From Hypoxylon rubiginosum (lineage: Eukaryota > Ascomycota > Sordariomycetes > Xylariales > Hypoxylaceae): a DNA stretch of 64,000 nucleotides. Positions within the stretch are counted from its first letter, which is position 1, and each line of letters starts with the position of its first letter. This document shows, piece after piece, positions 32,786-44,343 of this stretch. Below the pieces are notes generated by a model that did not search any database, had not been told where the DNA came from, and saw only the letters and a program-made list of their open reading frames with translations. The stretch is taken from assembly GCA_902806565.1 (NCBI GenBank), contig CADCXA010000058.1, positions 310,001 through 374,000 of the forward strand, written 5' to 3'. Made by a program: the position numbers and the translations under genes.

Positions 32786-34484
32786 ATGGCCAACCACGTC
32801 AACAAACCGAAGAGTGCGTGTAAACAAATCTCCCTATTCATGATACGAGGGCAGGCTAACCTTTAACGTAGAGGCTAAATCTAAGCGGACACCCGTCCGG
32901 TTACGGCACAAGATCGAAAAGGCGTCTGCCGCGAAGCAGCGCAAAGCCAGAAAAGAGGCCAAGAAGAATCCGCAATGGGTATCTAAGCTGAAGAAGGACC
33001 CGGGTATCCCCAACCTGTTCCCCTACAAGGAGAAGATCCTCCATGAGATCGAGGAGGGGAAACGAAGGAAACAAGAGGAACTCCAGCGACGCAGAGACCT
33101 AGCCAAGGCTGGAAAGACAGGCGATCAGAATGGGGCCGAGAATGACGAGGCAGCTATTGACGGTGCAGAGGCAGAGGATTTCGACGGCTTTGACGACGAG
33201 AACAGCGACGCGATGGACGAGGACGGCGTGGATGACTCCGCGAATCCCATGGCAGCGCTCCTCGCCAGCGCCAGGGCTGCTGCCGAGCAGTATGATCGCG
33301 AACTAGAAAGTGGAGGTGAGATGGATGAAGACGAAGAGTCAGATGAGGATGACCTCGAAGGAGGCGCTGAGCTGCGCGTTCAAGGTTCATCGCGAAGAGC
33401 CCACGATAAGGTCTTCAAGCAGGTGGTTGACCAGGCAGACGTTGTGCTCTACGTTCTAGACGCCAGAGATCCGGAAGGCACGAGATCAAGAGAAGTTGAA
33501 CGGATGGTGATGGCTGCGGCGAGCGGCGGAAAGAGATTAGTGCTCGTGCTCAACAAGATCGACTTGATTCCGTCGCACGCGCTCAAGAACTGGCTTGTGT
33601 ATCTACGAAGATATTTCCCTACGCTTCCACTGCGCGCGTCCGGCTCCGCTCCCAATGCGCAAACTTTCAACCACCGCGATCTCACCGTCCAGAGCACGTC
33701 ATCTACCCTCTTCAAGTCACTAAAGTCTTTCGCGGCTTCTAAGCAACTCAAGCGCGCGATATCAGTCGGCGTCATAGGATATCCCAATGTTGGAAAGTCT
33801 TCCGTCATCAACGCGCTTCTTGCAAGAATGGGCGGGCGAGGTGCGGCGGCTTGCCCCGCAGGCGCCGAGGCGGGCGTTACGACAAGCATCCGCGCTGTTA
33901 AGATCGACAGCAAACTGACTCTGCTGGACTCACCTGGTATCGTCTTCCCTTCGGCACCGAATGGCGAGTCGGAATCGAAAAAGAATGCCATCGAGGCCCA
34001 CGCTCATCTCATTCTCCTAAACGCTATCCCGCCGAAGCAGATCGAGGACCCGATCCCCGCCGTGACCATGCTGCTTAAGAGGCTATCGGCGTCGCCGGAG
34101 CTGCTCCAGAAGCTGATGGACGTGTACGACCTCCCGCCGCTCATGACTTCGTCTGACGGAGACGCCACGACGGATTTCCTCGTACAGGTTGCGCGCAAAC
34201 GTGGGCGGCTCGGACGCGGTGGCGTGCCGAACCTACCTGCGGCAGCAATGACGGTGGTGACGGATTGGAGAGATGGCCGTATTCAGGGATGGGTCGACGC
34301 ACCGGTATTGCCAGTTGCGACTGAAATCACCAAGGGAAGCGGAGCCAGAGAAGGCTCTCCGAGCGCGCCGACCATCATGCCGGATCAAAAGGAGATTGTT
34401 ACGGAGTGGGCCAAGGAGTTCAAGCTCGAGGGCTTGTGGGGTGATGAGGAGGACACGAAGGCAGGCGACGCTATGGAGCAGTGA
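32786..34484 (+). CDS. NUG1: Nucleolar GTPase NUG1 (GNL3/nucleostemin family), 60S assembly
   Basis: Two exons, 32786-32813 and 32872-34484, give 546 aa. The 58-nt intron (GTGCGT, acceptor GTAG) sits after nine codons; splicing gives NKPKKAKSKRTPVRLRHKIEK. The N-terminus is strongly basic (the GN3L/Grn1 region with KRTPVRLRHKIEK and PGIPNLFPYKEKIL), followed by an acidic stretch. The GTPase domain is circularly permuted: DARDPEG near 205, NKIDL (G4) near 236, GYPNVGKSS (G1) near 311 and DSPG (G3) near 361. In yeast Nug1 joins pre-60S particles in the nucleolus and is needed for their maturation and export. The C-terminal part (about residues 400-530) follows family layout and ends in a Glu/Lys-rich tail. 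Start choice: the ATG has AAA just upstream and there is no in-frame alternative before the basic region. AAATAAATATAT at about 34623 may be a poly(A) signal. Confidence 0.95.
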
Positions 34485-34803
34485 TGAGCTGCACTGAAAA
34501 TCGGGATGCTTAGTTACGAATGGGAATTGATACACCTTTTCTCTGCAACTACAGGAGTTACGGACAGGGAAAACGTATGGCATTCTAGGCGCGTTGCACC
34601 TTCACGTTTCATAGATGTGGTCTAAATAAATATATCCGAGTTATTTTACAAGACAAGCAACGTGCGTATGATTTTTTTATAACATCAGAGTGATATTTTT
34701 ATGTTTAGTTTGTCAAACTTAACATCTTGAACTCGGCTCTTGCAGCGACATAGGGTGTGAACAAGAAATACGAAAAAGGTGCAAAAAGAAAAGAACAAAC
34801 CAA
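34485..34803. other. Spacer between NUG1 and tRNA-Thr
   Basis: 319 bp with the NUG1 3' UTR (AATAAA-like at about 34624). Read on minus, Pol III terminator runs TTTT (34792-34789) and TTTTT (34787-34783) lie 12-21 nt after the tRNA. Confidence 0.7.
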
Positions 34804-34905
34804 TGCCCAACACAGGAATCGAACCTGTTGCCTCCTCATTCCAATGTACCTTTTCCCAGTCAAGGAAGATACTAGTGAGGCGCTCTACCGATGAGCTAGT
34901 CGGGC
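34804..34905 (-). tRNA. tRNA-Thr(AGT) with a 30-nt intron
   Basis: On the minus strand the 72-nt mature form folds fully: acceptor GCCCGAC/GTTGGGC (one G-T pair) with discriminator A, D arm GCTC-GAGC, anticodon stem CCTCA/TGAGG with loop CTAGTAA (anticodon AGT, threonine), and T arm ACAGG-TTCGATT-CCTGT. The 30-nt intron (34869-34840) follows base 37, the canonical position. A box TAGCTCATCGG and B box GGTTCGATTCC are intact, and T runs follow. It is convergent with NUG1. Confidence 0.93.
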
Positions 34906-36681
34906 CAGCAAAGCTAGGATAACTAGTTGTATACGATGTATCTCCGTGCCGGTAAACAAACTTATACGTGGTGCTCCACTCTACCCGCAAACATCTAATA
35001 TTGGTTGGTCTACGCCCCTAGAAGAAGCTTGGAAGATCTCTGGTATTGGTCTATAAGTTGCGTGAATCGTAGATGTGCTATTATTCGTGCTGTATCATAA
35101 TTTGCCCCTGAACGAGGAAGGATAGAGCTGGACACAGGGGAGACTTGAAGAAGCGGATGTGTGCATGCTATCCGAATATCAGCGTCTCTATGGTTCCTAT
35201 ATAGACCTACAGTGAGATCTCGATCGTATTATCAATGCTGTATTGGTACTCATTTCCCAGTGCGGGTAATCTCGTCGATATAAGGGATCTTCATCACAGT
35301 TAGCACTCTCAAAAGCTCCCTTTCATTAATATGTAGCACATATGTAGCACATAAGCTTGGAAGTAGAGTAGCACTTCCTACCAAAGACTAGGACGTCGCT
35401 CTGGTATCAATGTTGGATAGTTGTTCCACCCACACAAGCTTGTATATATATGCCTATGTCACTTTGGCTAAAGTTGCTCCTTAGATGTTAATTGAACCCA
35501 AAGGGCCATATATTTTTCAATCAGCTAGATATTTCTTTCATAGCTCACTCCTTCGGTTATATTATAATACACATCGTATTAAGAGTGTAGCTGTTATTCA
35601 ATAGGTTCATCCTAGTGATTGTTTTGTCTCCAAGTACCTTAAGTACCTAGATAATAGGTAGGAAATGTGATTACTAACTTGAATGATCTGGTCAGTTTTC
35701 TGAAACCCTTGCAAGTTACCAGGTTACTACCTAGGTAGAGATGACACATTGTTAGACTTGTTTGAACTCTCTGGCAACCCCAATACACAACTTAGGACGT
35801 ATAGAGGAAAGGGGATGTTGAACAATGTATGAGTTTGAATATCTAACTTAGCACAATTTCCAATATAATTTTCTCTTTTCTTTCCGATACTAACTGAAAC
35901 CGCCACATTGCATATGAGAACCAGAAGCCTCAGCTCTTAGATCTTATTAAAATATGTTTCTGTTATAAGGCAATTACTTTCCTAGGTACTTCGATGAGCA
36001 GCAAGGAGATAGATCAGACAATACTTTACCATAGATGAACACGATTTACACGATGCGACATAACTATATAGTTCTATGAGAAGGGTTTATTCTTCAATAT
36101 TGGCTTCTATAGCCTTTGACAAGTTTTCTAGTATTCAGGCTAAGATGATGATGTACACGGTTATAGCCGCACTTCTTTATCTATACGCATGTATAGCGCT
36201 GACAATAGTTACAATGGTTCCTGTAAAGAATATAAAAACGATAGCTGTCGACGAAACTAATAAAGAAACGCCATATAGTGTCACCCCCGACCCCGTATGG
36301 ACAGATTTGGCGTCGACTTGATTGATATATTGACACATATTGTGATTCTAACATGTAGACTTCGTTTCCCATTCGTGCCCCTTCTCCTTCAAGGTCCCTA
36401 TGAATTGAGATATCTCACTTCCGACTTGGTTCTCACAACATCGTTAAGTTCCTGTTGCGGAGTTGAGAAGGCATCTCTATCTGGCAGTATCTCCTGTTGT
36501 CCACTCTCGAGGCTACTATACTTAGACACAACAGGAAGCTGGCCCCCACGTAACAGTGATATGTGACGACCCATTCGATAGAACTGCCAGGTTGAAGCCA
36601 AGAAATGTATATATACTGGCCGACTGTAATGACACTATACTGTCATAGCGTTGACTAAACCTCACAGCGTCGTTGTGATGA

Positions 36682-36757
36682 AGTATCTTGGCTAAGCGGT
36701 TAGTCAGGGAGCCATGTAGCAGTGCATGACGTGTAATTTCGATTCCCGCCGCTACGG
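36682..36757 (+). pseudogene. Degenerate tRNA-like relic
   Basis: TGGCTAAGCGG (A-box-like, from 36689) and TTTCGATTCCC (B-box-like, 36737-36747) are spaced as in a tRNA. The T stem fails: A-C and T-C mismatches oppose CCCGC, and the acceptor pairs only partly. Several mismatches would be repaired by reverting G-to-A changes. It may be a mutated tRNA gene or a chance match. Confidence 0.3.
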
Positions 36758-38649
36758 GCTCGGATTTCCTCGGGACAGGGAGATATCATAGGTCCATCGA
36801 TTGTGCTTCTTTCTCTACGGCCCCTCACAAAATGTAACCATTAACAATCTCTCTATACCTAGCGCCAGCAATCCTTGCCCTCGCCCCCCGCGAGCCGGAC
36901 CTGCTAACTCTTCTCAAGTTAACCTTCCGCGCGAGACGCTTCCGAAATGCCTCGCCGCTCCGCGTCACATCCGCTCTCACGATAATTCAAATTCGACGGT
37001 AGACATACCACGGCGGACGGCAAAGCTAGCCGCATCTGGAGAAAACGCGATAGGCTATTCTCGTCCCGACGGAGCAAGTCTGAACGTCAAGTAACGGAGT
37101 ATCGTCACCAAACAAAAGCCCACAGGGGGGTAGCCCCCGTAGGGAAGGCCGGGGCTAACCGAGACGAAGGGGGAGAAGGAACGCAACCTAGCGACTTTAG
37201 GAAGCCCAAAATGACGATACGTAGCGCCTCCCACGTTTTGAACTTCGTGGTACCGGGGCCAGGGATAGATAACCTTAGCCCACAAGCTGAGAAAGATGGG
37301 CGTCTCTAGAGCTCAGCAAGATAATGGAACAAACGGCACGGAGGATTCCCCTCGTTCGAGAATCCCGCCTGAATAGTCCGGACTTTTCATGAGCTGGGTC
37401 TGGTTTACTGGCTTTGAGCTTGGCCTTGGCTGAAGACCCGAACCTTGGCTACGGATTGGCTGCTATTACTAAACTTAATATACCCATGTAGCTAGCTGGC
37501 CAACGCTATGCAAATATAATATACGAGTGTTCAACCCGCGCAAGTATATAGTAAAGTGTACCTACAAGATGAATATCTGATATGAGGTACGACGTATGCA
37601 GGAGGCACATAAGTTGACAACCGACGAACCAGCGGGCCCCATCTCGATTCCCTTGGTTGCTGCGCCGTAAACAGCCAGCAACGGCCCCCAAAGTTCCTCG
37701 AAGGGCAGCAAGGGACGAGCAGATGAAAAAAGGAGCGGTGAAACCATACCCTCGGGCACGTCCAAGGTAAAGGCCGGGTGCTAATCTTGGTACCCCTTGG
37801 TAAACCCAACCACATCGCGATCAACCCACGTGTACGGAATACTCCACCGTCCGTGTCCCGAAAGTCAGATCGAGCTAACCTTGACTCGAGTATAGAGGGG
37901 TGTGTGTATGTACATGTATACCTACCTAACCTACCTCTCATCCATCTTTACGCCATGATGATATCCCATCGTCATCTCTTGCTGCTGCCTACCTAACGCT
38001 GTCCCACTCCGCATCAGTAACCACCCGTCCGAAGTTATTCTTCACGCTCTCCCCCCAAACCTACCCTGGGTGTCTTTCCTACTAATTCGTTGCCACGTAG
38101 GTATTTTAGATCTCAACCCGTCTATGAGTGTTCATGACTCGTATACGAGACAGTAGATCAGATACAAGCATTCGTTTTTCTTTTATACCGCAACGCGCAA
38201 TATAACCTTTTCCGCCCGCAGACAAAAGAAAAAAGAACCGGGCAGGGATACCGATCCGTCAGCGCGGACTCGGGATCGAGAGGGAAAGGCAAGGATGGGT
38301 TCTCTCTCTGTGTCTCCCCAAAAGGGGAATTCCTTTCCGCCCGTCCACCCAACCAACGGGGTGGTGGTGGCACCCCCCTTTTTCATTCATTTTTTCCATC
38401 GCCCATTCAGAGTTTCCCCAGAACTTTAGAGAGAGAGACAGAAAGGAAAGTTTTTAAAGCCGATAGGTGAGAAGTCGAAAAGGGTGTGGCGACCGTTCCC
38501 TCTCATTGGTAAGATAGGGCTGAGTAAGATCTGCTGGCCTGCCTCACGCCCTTTTAATGTTTGGGCGGTTTGGGCTAGAGCCTGTTCGCCTGGCTGCGTG
38601 TTGTGTGTGTCTATATGCCCGTCTTGTTATTATTCCCATCCTACCAAGC

Positions 38650-38970
38650 CTGCCTTGGTAGGTACGTTTCCACACACCCACAACATACCTCCTACACATA
38701 TACATACACGCATACCTTATACGCATACGCACGCTTGCACTCCAACTTCGTTCCCGTCCCGTTGGTTCCGAACATCTGGTAACGCATGTACGTGGGGAGG
38801 TACTCCATACATAGGCGAGATTTATGCTATGCGTGGGAACGGTATACCTATGCCTTATTATAGACTGCCATGTAATATGCGCATATACATAGGTATCTGC
38901 CTCACATATACATACATGCATATCCACACACACTCACACATAGAGACATACATACATACATACACCTAGG
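38650..38970. repeat. CA / TACA microsatellite cluster
   Basis: About 300 bp rich in CACA, TACATA and CATACGCA units, ending in CACACACACA near 38980. The frames that run through it (such as 38484-38969) are repeat-encoded and not credible genes. Confidence 0.7.
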
Positions 38971-40601
38971 TACACACACACATTTAACACTTACATAGGT
39001 ACCGCACATGTGCATAACGCGTGTATGTCGTACGGTAAAAGAGCCCCCCTCCCCCCCCTTTTCCCCTGCCCCGGGGTCTGGAGCGATCTACAAGGGCAGC
39101 CCAACGGCTTACCGGCTGAGTAATAATGCGGGATGCGGAGGAAGTCAAAAGTACCCCTACCAAAGGATCAAGAAAGTCGAGTAGGAAGGATCGATAACAT
39201 CATGCAATTTTTATATTTTGGGGGATGGGGGGAGGGAGGGATTATCGGGCTCGTTCTCGGTAGATGGCATGCCGATTTGTAAGGGTCTAATAGACTAAAA
39301 ATATTTTCGGGCTTAGGATTTTGCTTGCGTTCTGGTGATTGGACGTGTTCGCGATTGTAGGTCAGATTCATACGTCGTAAAGGGTGGGATTGTTGATGCC
39401 TTCTTAACAAGGAATATATACTCACTCTTAGGCTACCTAGGTACTTAGGTATGTATCTTCTACTGTCATCGAATATTCCTGGATCTTGCTAGGTGTATAC
39501 CTAGTAGTCTTCATAGGTAGTTTGGCAATACAAGGTTGCACGCCTTCATTGTTGCTGATATTGGCCATTAACGCCGGCGACAGCAACGAACAGCATAATG
39601 AAACAAGATTTTAGTCTCTAGTCCGTCACAGATCTCTGGTTCAATTTCAAAGTAGTATCGATTTGAATTACCTCGTTGCGTGCGGTCTGATGCATACGCC
39701 GTTCGCGCGCAACTCCTAGACTAAGTTGTAAGATACGACTCGTAGACTTGTAGCGGAATCACCCTCTCGAGCAGAATGCTCCAAAGCTCGACAACGCAAT
39801 ACTTCTGGTATTCCGTATGCAAATTTGACCGAAAAAAAGAAACCCACCGAAAATAAAAAATAATTCAGTCCGGCGAGAATAGACAGAACAGCCACACCCA
39901 GACTCAGTCAATGAGCAAGAGGTCTAACCGCCCATGTGATCGACAAAAAATAAAATAAAATAAAAATTCCGTCCGATCCAATACTGTGCCCAAGCCCAAA
40001 CGACGGCAATGATTACTCGAGAAACGGTTGCGATGAAACCGAGTGAACTCCTCCAATGCTAACTTGCCCGTCGAGTGCGTTGCTTCCGATGTCCTCCTAT
40101 CCAAAATAGCGTAAAATGTAACAGGTAGGAAAACGATTAACGGAAAAAACTAGATCGACAAAAAAATCGAAAATCAACAGAGAACCTCCCTAGCCCATAA
40201 CCAAACAAAACTTGCCCCCAGCCATTTATGCAATGCGACGGCCGTGAGTGATTTATCGTAGAGGGGGAAATAGTGACAGCGGCGGCCGAGCCGAATAGTT
40301 TCCCCGCGTTCATCGATGTAGGCGCATGGGCCAAGATGCCACAGGGAGATAAAAAATATATCGGTGATCGATTCTTTTCGCTTCGTAGGCAGCCGGTCAC
40401 GACGTAAAAGTTATAAACAGCGCTGCACCAGGGATGCGAGCCTTATTTATGCTCGATATCGCCACTGAAGGATGAGCGCACATTAGACCGAGAGAGATCT
40501 CGCCCTAATGGTAACCACGATATCGTATATATTTCGCAGTTTGATAATAAAGCGTGTTGCGAGTATTTGTGGTTCGAGGGGTATCGCAGGATAAAAATGG
40601 G

Positions 40602-40630
40602 AAATAATAATAGTAATAATAATAATAAAA
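40602..40630. repeat. AAT trinucleotide microsatellite
   Basis: Nine or so AAT units interrupted once by AGT. Confidence 0.85.
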
Positions 40631-41086
40631 GAAATAGCCTGTAACCGTTCTGGTGAAAACGAATGAAGAATAGCCTCTGAGAGATAGTGTAAGAAACGAC
40701 AAAAAGCTGCGGTGGTATCAAGTGTATATGCAAATGCCTTCCGAGAATCGAGATCTGGCAAAACGACTGGTTGGCTAGAGTCCCATGATGCCGTGTAAAA
40801 CGCAAAACAGAATAGCCCCCCAATTCCCATGCCGCCCAAAACGAACGTGTACCTGACGAATCCCTAGAAATATGCGGTGAAAAGGCGAACTCCCGGACCC
40901 TTCTATCGCCGTACCTGGCCAAGTGGCGCACGGAAGGGATATATATGATGGCCCTGAAGTAGACATGCGCCCGATGGCATGAATATTCAGGGGGTGGTGG
41001 GTCGATTGAAGGTCCGCTGCCAAGTGCGCAGAGAGTGCGAAAGGTGACTTGGATGTGAGCGATAGTTGTTGCGACCTCCTAATCTA

Positions 41087-43653
41087 CTACTGGGGTTGGT
41101 TCGCCCACCAATTCCCCCCAGTCGAAGTTTGCGGGTTACTCCAGGCTGATGTTACGGCCGGTCCCGGTGCCGAGTTTTGGGGCAAAAACTGCCTGGGTGT
41201 CTGTTCCGGGGGATACATACCTTGTCCAGGATTGGGATAACCCTGTCCTAGACCTTGCATCCCGTGGTACTGCATGGTATTCGGCTGCATCTGGGGAGTC
41301 CCTCCTGTATGACGGAGCTGAGGAGCAGGCGACTGCTGCGGATGGGGAGACGCCTGAGATTGAGTTGTATACCCAGAATAATGTTGGGGTGTCTGCGGCG
41401 TCTGGGGCGGACCCCACATCTGATTCGAAGACCCGTAGTTGTACGCCGGCGTGCCCTGAGACATATTGTTGGACGTGCCTGGCTGGATGTTGGACGGTCT
41501 CGACTGCTTCTGGGCGGACGGCTGAGGAATGCCTCGCATCGGGGTTTGGCTCATGGGCTGCTGGGAGTGGATGGACTGCGAGTAAGGTGGCGCGGTCATC
41601 ATCATCTGCGGGCTCTGATTCGATACCATACCGGACGTCTGCATACTCGCAGGGGCGGCGTGTGGCGACTGGCCGGGACGCGTCGTTGGCAGGGAGGGTT
41701 CGGTGGTAACGGGTTGAGAAGTGGGCGGCTGCTCGTGAGGCCTGCGCCAGAGATTGTTCATGTAGTCGGTCCGCATATCGCGCTGCTGGTTCACGGATCG
41801 GTTGAATTCGGCAGCGTGGTGCGCCTGCTGGTGTATCTCCGAGATGGGACTGGATTGCGTCCTGTCCTGGTAGGCCGGGCCGGTGATCTCCTGTCGAGGG
41901 CCGCCTTTGATAAAATTGCTATAGTCTCGAGTCCTCGTATCGTTTAGATCTGGTCCTACTGTTATCATGGGCATTCTGGCCGAGCTTCCGGGCGGTCCCA
42001 TCATACCTGGTTGAACAAGCGGTTGCGGAGCACCACCGAACTGGGGCGCATTGGCATATACTATCTCACCGTGAGGTCCTCCCGGAAGTGGCGTCACACT
42101 ATTCGCCTCAGCCGCCGCTTCTCTGGCTTTGGATGCGCCTGGTCTCTTCTCTCCCGCAAGATCCGCCTCCGTAAAGCCTTGCTTACGGGCCTTGTTTTCC
42201 CAATAATCGTCGCGTACTCTCCGGCCGTTGACTATGACCCTGCTGCCGAACTGCCGGAACATGGAGCGCGCCGTGACAATAGCTATTTGCCTTGATCTAT
42301 ATGAGAACGGAAGTATCTCCTGAGATACTAAATCGTCCTTCTCGACCTGGTTCGCGATGATCTTGTATAATGACCTGTTCTTGTTGAAGAGGAGATAGGA
42401 ATCCCTGTACCCAAGCACTCGCGCACACTCCGTAGCCAGCATGAACAACTTGTCGCCGCGGTTAGGGACAAGAAAAGTCCTGCATCGGTATTCGCGTCCT
42501 CCTAGTAGCTGACCGTTAGGCATAACTTTCTTCTCGCCGGAGTCGTCGATCTCGCGCGGCAGATATTCGTCGCCGCCGGGTCCGAGCTGGTCGGTAGTGT
42601 GGTCGCGCACCGTCGGTAACGCCTTTAGGGTCGTCTTGGTAGGGGTAGCCTTAGGCGGAGGCGAGGCATGAGCTGGCGCGTAGCTACCAGGCTGCCCGGG
42701 TAGCGCCGCATTCTGGGACTGGGGAGTGTGCGGCGGTATCGACTGCGACATTTGAGCAGAAGGGTGAGGGGGAGGGATCGGGGTCTGATTCGGTGGTTCC
42801 GGGAGGTCACCAGAGATTCGCGATTTCATCGGGCGGCCGCGTTTTCTAGGTTGCTTCGAATCACCTGTGACGCGACGAGAAGGATTAGCAGGTATCTCCT
42901 TGCGGCGGGCCGTCGCACAACGACGTGAGATGTAACCCGACCACGATGCGCACAACGGCAAGGTGATAGACAGGTACACAAGAAAAAGGCGGGACCGCGC
43001 GGCTTACCATCATCTCCGTGCGTCTCAGACGTTGGCGCGTCCTGGTAGGTGTCGGGAGAACGACTTCGCTTGAGACCTCGAGAGGCTGCGTTGAGTAGTT
43101 CTGCGCAATGCGAGGCTTTGGATCAGTAACTAGACAACTAGACAACAGCACGGCAGCTAATTAAAACATGACATGGTATCGAGACGATGCGCCGGGTATA
43201 AGCCACTAGCCATGGTCGGCGACGATTGCTATTGTTTCAACCACAGTCGCGTCGTGTCTCGCTAAGGCAGGCTGAGGATGACGGGTAAATGATGACGATG
43301 ACGATCATCGGTAGGCAGGGACAAAGTTGCGCGAGGGCGGGTACAGGGTAACGACCAGAAGCAGAAGCAGGCGAGAAAGCTTCAGCAAACGGGAACTGCG
43401 CGCGCGATGCAATATGCAAAGAACGGCCGAAGGCAAAGGCAAAGGCAACAGCAACGGCAACGGCGCGCGGCGCAAAGCAAAAAGAAACGCAGGGGAACAA
43501 AAAGGAGGCTGAAGCGGCAAAAGGAAGAGGCGGCGATTATAAAAACATTTCCAAAAACTCCAAAGAAAACTCACCAGAATTGAGGGCGGCAGGGTTGATA
43601 GTTGCGGGATTGATGGTCGCACCCTCAGCGCCGTTAGGCTGGGTGGAATACAT
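41087..43653 (-). CDS. Chromatin-remodelling complex subunit Rsc7/Swp82 (NPL6 family)
   Basis: Three exons on the minus strand, 43653-43575, 43100-43008 and 42864-41087, give 649 aa. The second exon joins in the frame reading LLNAASRGLKRSRSPDTY, and the third starts with an AT-hook-like RKRGRP (residues 64-69). The conserved Rsc7/Swp82 domain spans about 165-300: CRTFLVPNRGDKLFMLATE, GYRDSYLLF, NRSLYKIIA, EILPFSYRSR, IVTARSMFRQFG and GRRVRDDYWE. The remaining 350 residues are Gln/Pro/Met-rich and disordered. In yeast Rsc7 (Npl6) and Swp82 are accessory subunits of the nuclear RSC and SWI/SNF ATP-dependent remodelers. Filamentous ascomycetes usually have one such gene, so RSC versus SWI/SNF membership cannot be assigned. 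Start: MYSTQPNG is the first ATG in its frame. Intron 1 is long for a fungus (474 nt) and contains a GGCAAA/GGCAAC minisatellite. Confidence 0.9.
43431..43464. repeat. GGCAAA/GGCAAC hexamer repeat in Rsc7 intron 1
   Basis: Five to six near-identical hexamers inside the 474-nt first intron of the Rsc7/Swp82 gene, far from both splice sites. Confidence 0.75.
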
Positions 43654-44142
43654 TCGGGCTGGCGACGATGCGATGTTGCACGTCAGGCGGAAGAGACGTG
43701 GAGAAAGCTGTGCCTGCAGAGCGACGTGTCTTGATATAGTTGGACTAGATAAAAAGGGCGGAAGGGTGAATGACGCGCGCGAGGAGACGAGGGTAGTAGA
43801 TCTTGGAAAGATGGGCAAAGTGTGGTGCTTGACTTGCTTTGACTTGCCTGACCTTTCGAGGGGGTTGACGAGGGGGTGGACGAGGGGGACGATGCAGGAT
43901 TACTCGTGCATGTGGTTGGTAGATTGGCGCAAACCCAAGTTCCAAGGCTTCGTATCGGGGCTTGATACCATGGACCGTGGACCGTAGACCATGGAACCGC
44001 AGACAGACCGCAGACCGCAGAACCGCAGCAGAGCTACGGGGCACTAGGGCAGACGTGGTGTACCCGTATGTATGTGTGGTATGCGTCTAGATGTACGGGT
44101 GGTATGGGTGTACATATATGTACGTATGCAGCGGCAGGGCAT

Positions 44143-44215
44143 TTATACATGTATACATGTATACATGTACGTATTATGTAGCTGTAGCTGTAAGCTGTAA
44201 GCTGTAAGCTGTAGC
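44143..44215. repeat. Adjacent ATACATGT and GTAAGCT tandem repeats
   Basis: Three copies of a self-complementary 8-mer are followed within 10 bp by four copies of a 6-7-mer built from AGCTGTA. Confidence 0.8.
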
Positions 44216-44315
44216 CTGTATATGGGGCCTGGGGCTGCTAGGGGTGGCTTGGGGGCCAGTATAGCGCATGTATGATGTACTTAGCGCTGCCGGGGGACCA
44301 CGACGATGAGGTACC

Positions 44316-44343
44316 TAGTTCGTAGTTCGTAGTTCGTAGTTCG
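44316..44343. repeat. AGTTCGT 7-mer tandem repeat
   Basis: Three and a half perfect copies of AGTTCGT, next to a TACCTAG motif. Confidence 0.85.

Larger units (their letters stand above)
34906..41086. other. Gene-free stretch, 6.2 kb, AT-rich in its left third
   Basis: No protein gene is supported. About 35.0-36.7 kb is visibly AT- and TA-rich with many stops, as in decayed repeats. A tRNA-like relic lies near 36682-36757. Around 36.8-37.3 kb the composition changes to GC-rich, and a 9-bp inverted repeat GTATCGTCA (37099-37107 and 37212-37220) flanks about 100 bp; the frames there resemble no known protein. 38.65-38.97 kb is a cluster of CA/TACA microsatellites, and 40602-40630 is an AAT repeat. 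TACCTAGGTA palindromes occur at about 35728 and 39433. Confidence 0.5.

Noticed and set aside
38484..38969. Open frame of 161 aa through the CA/TACA repeat cluster
   Set aside because: His/Thr/Tyr-rich product of simple repeats, with no domain.
43537..43818. N-terminally extended start for the Rsc7/Swp82 protein
   Set aside because: The upstream frame is open but begins at TTG, not ATG; the first ATG is at 43653.
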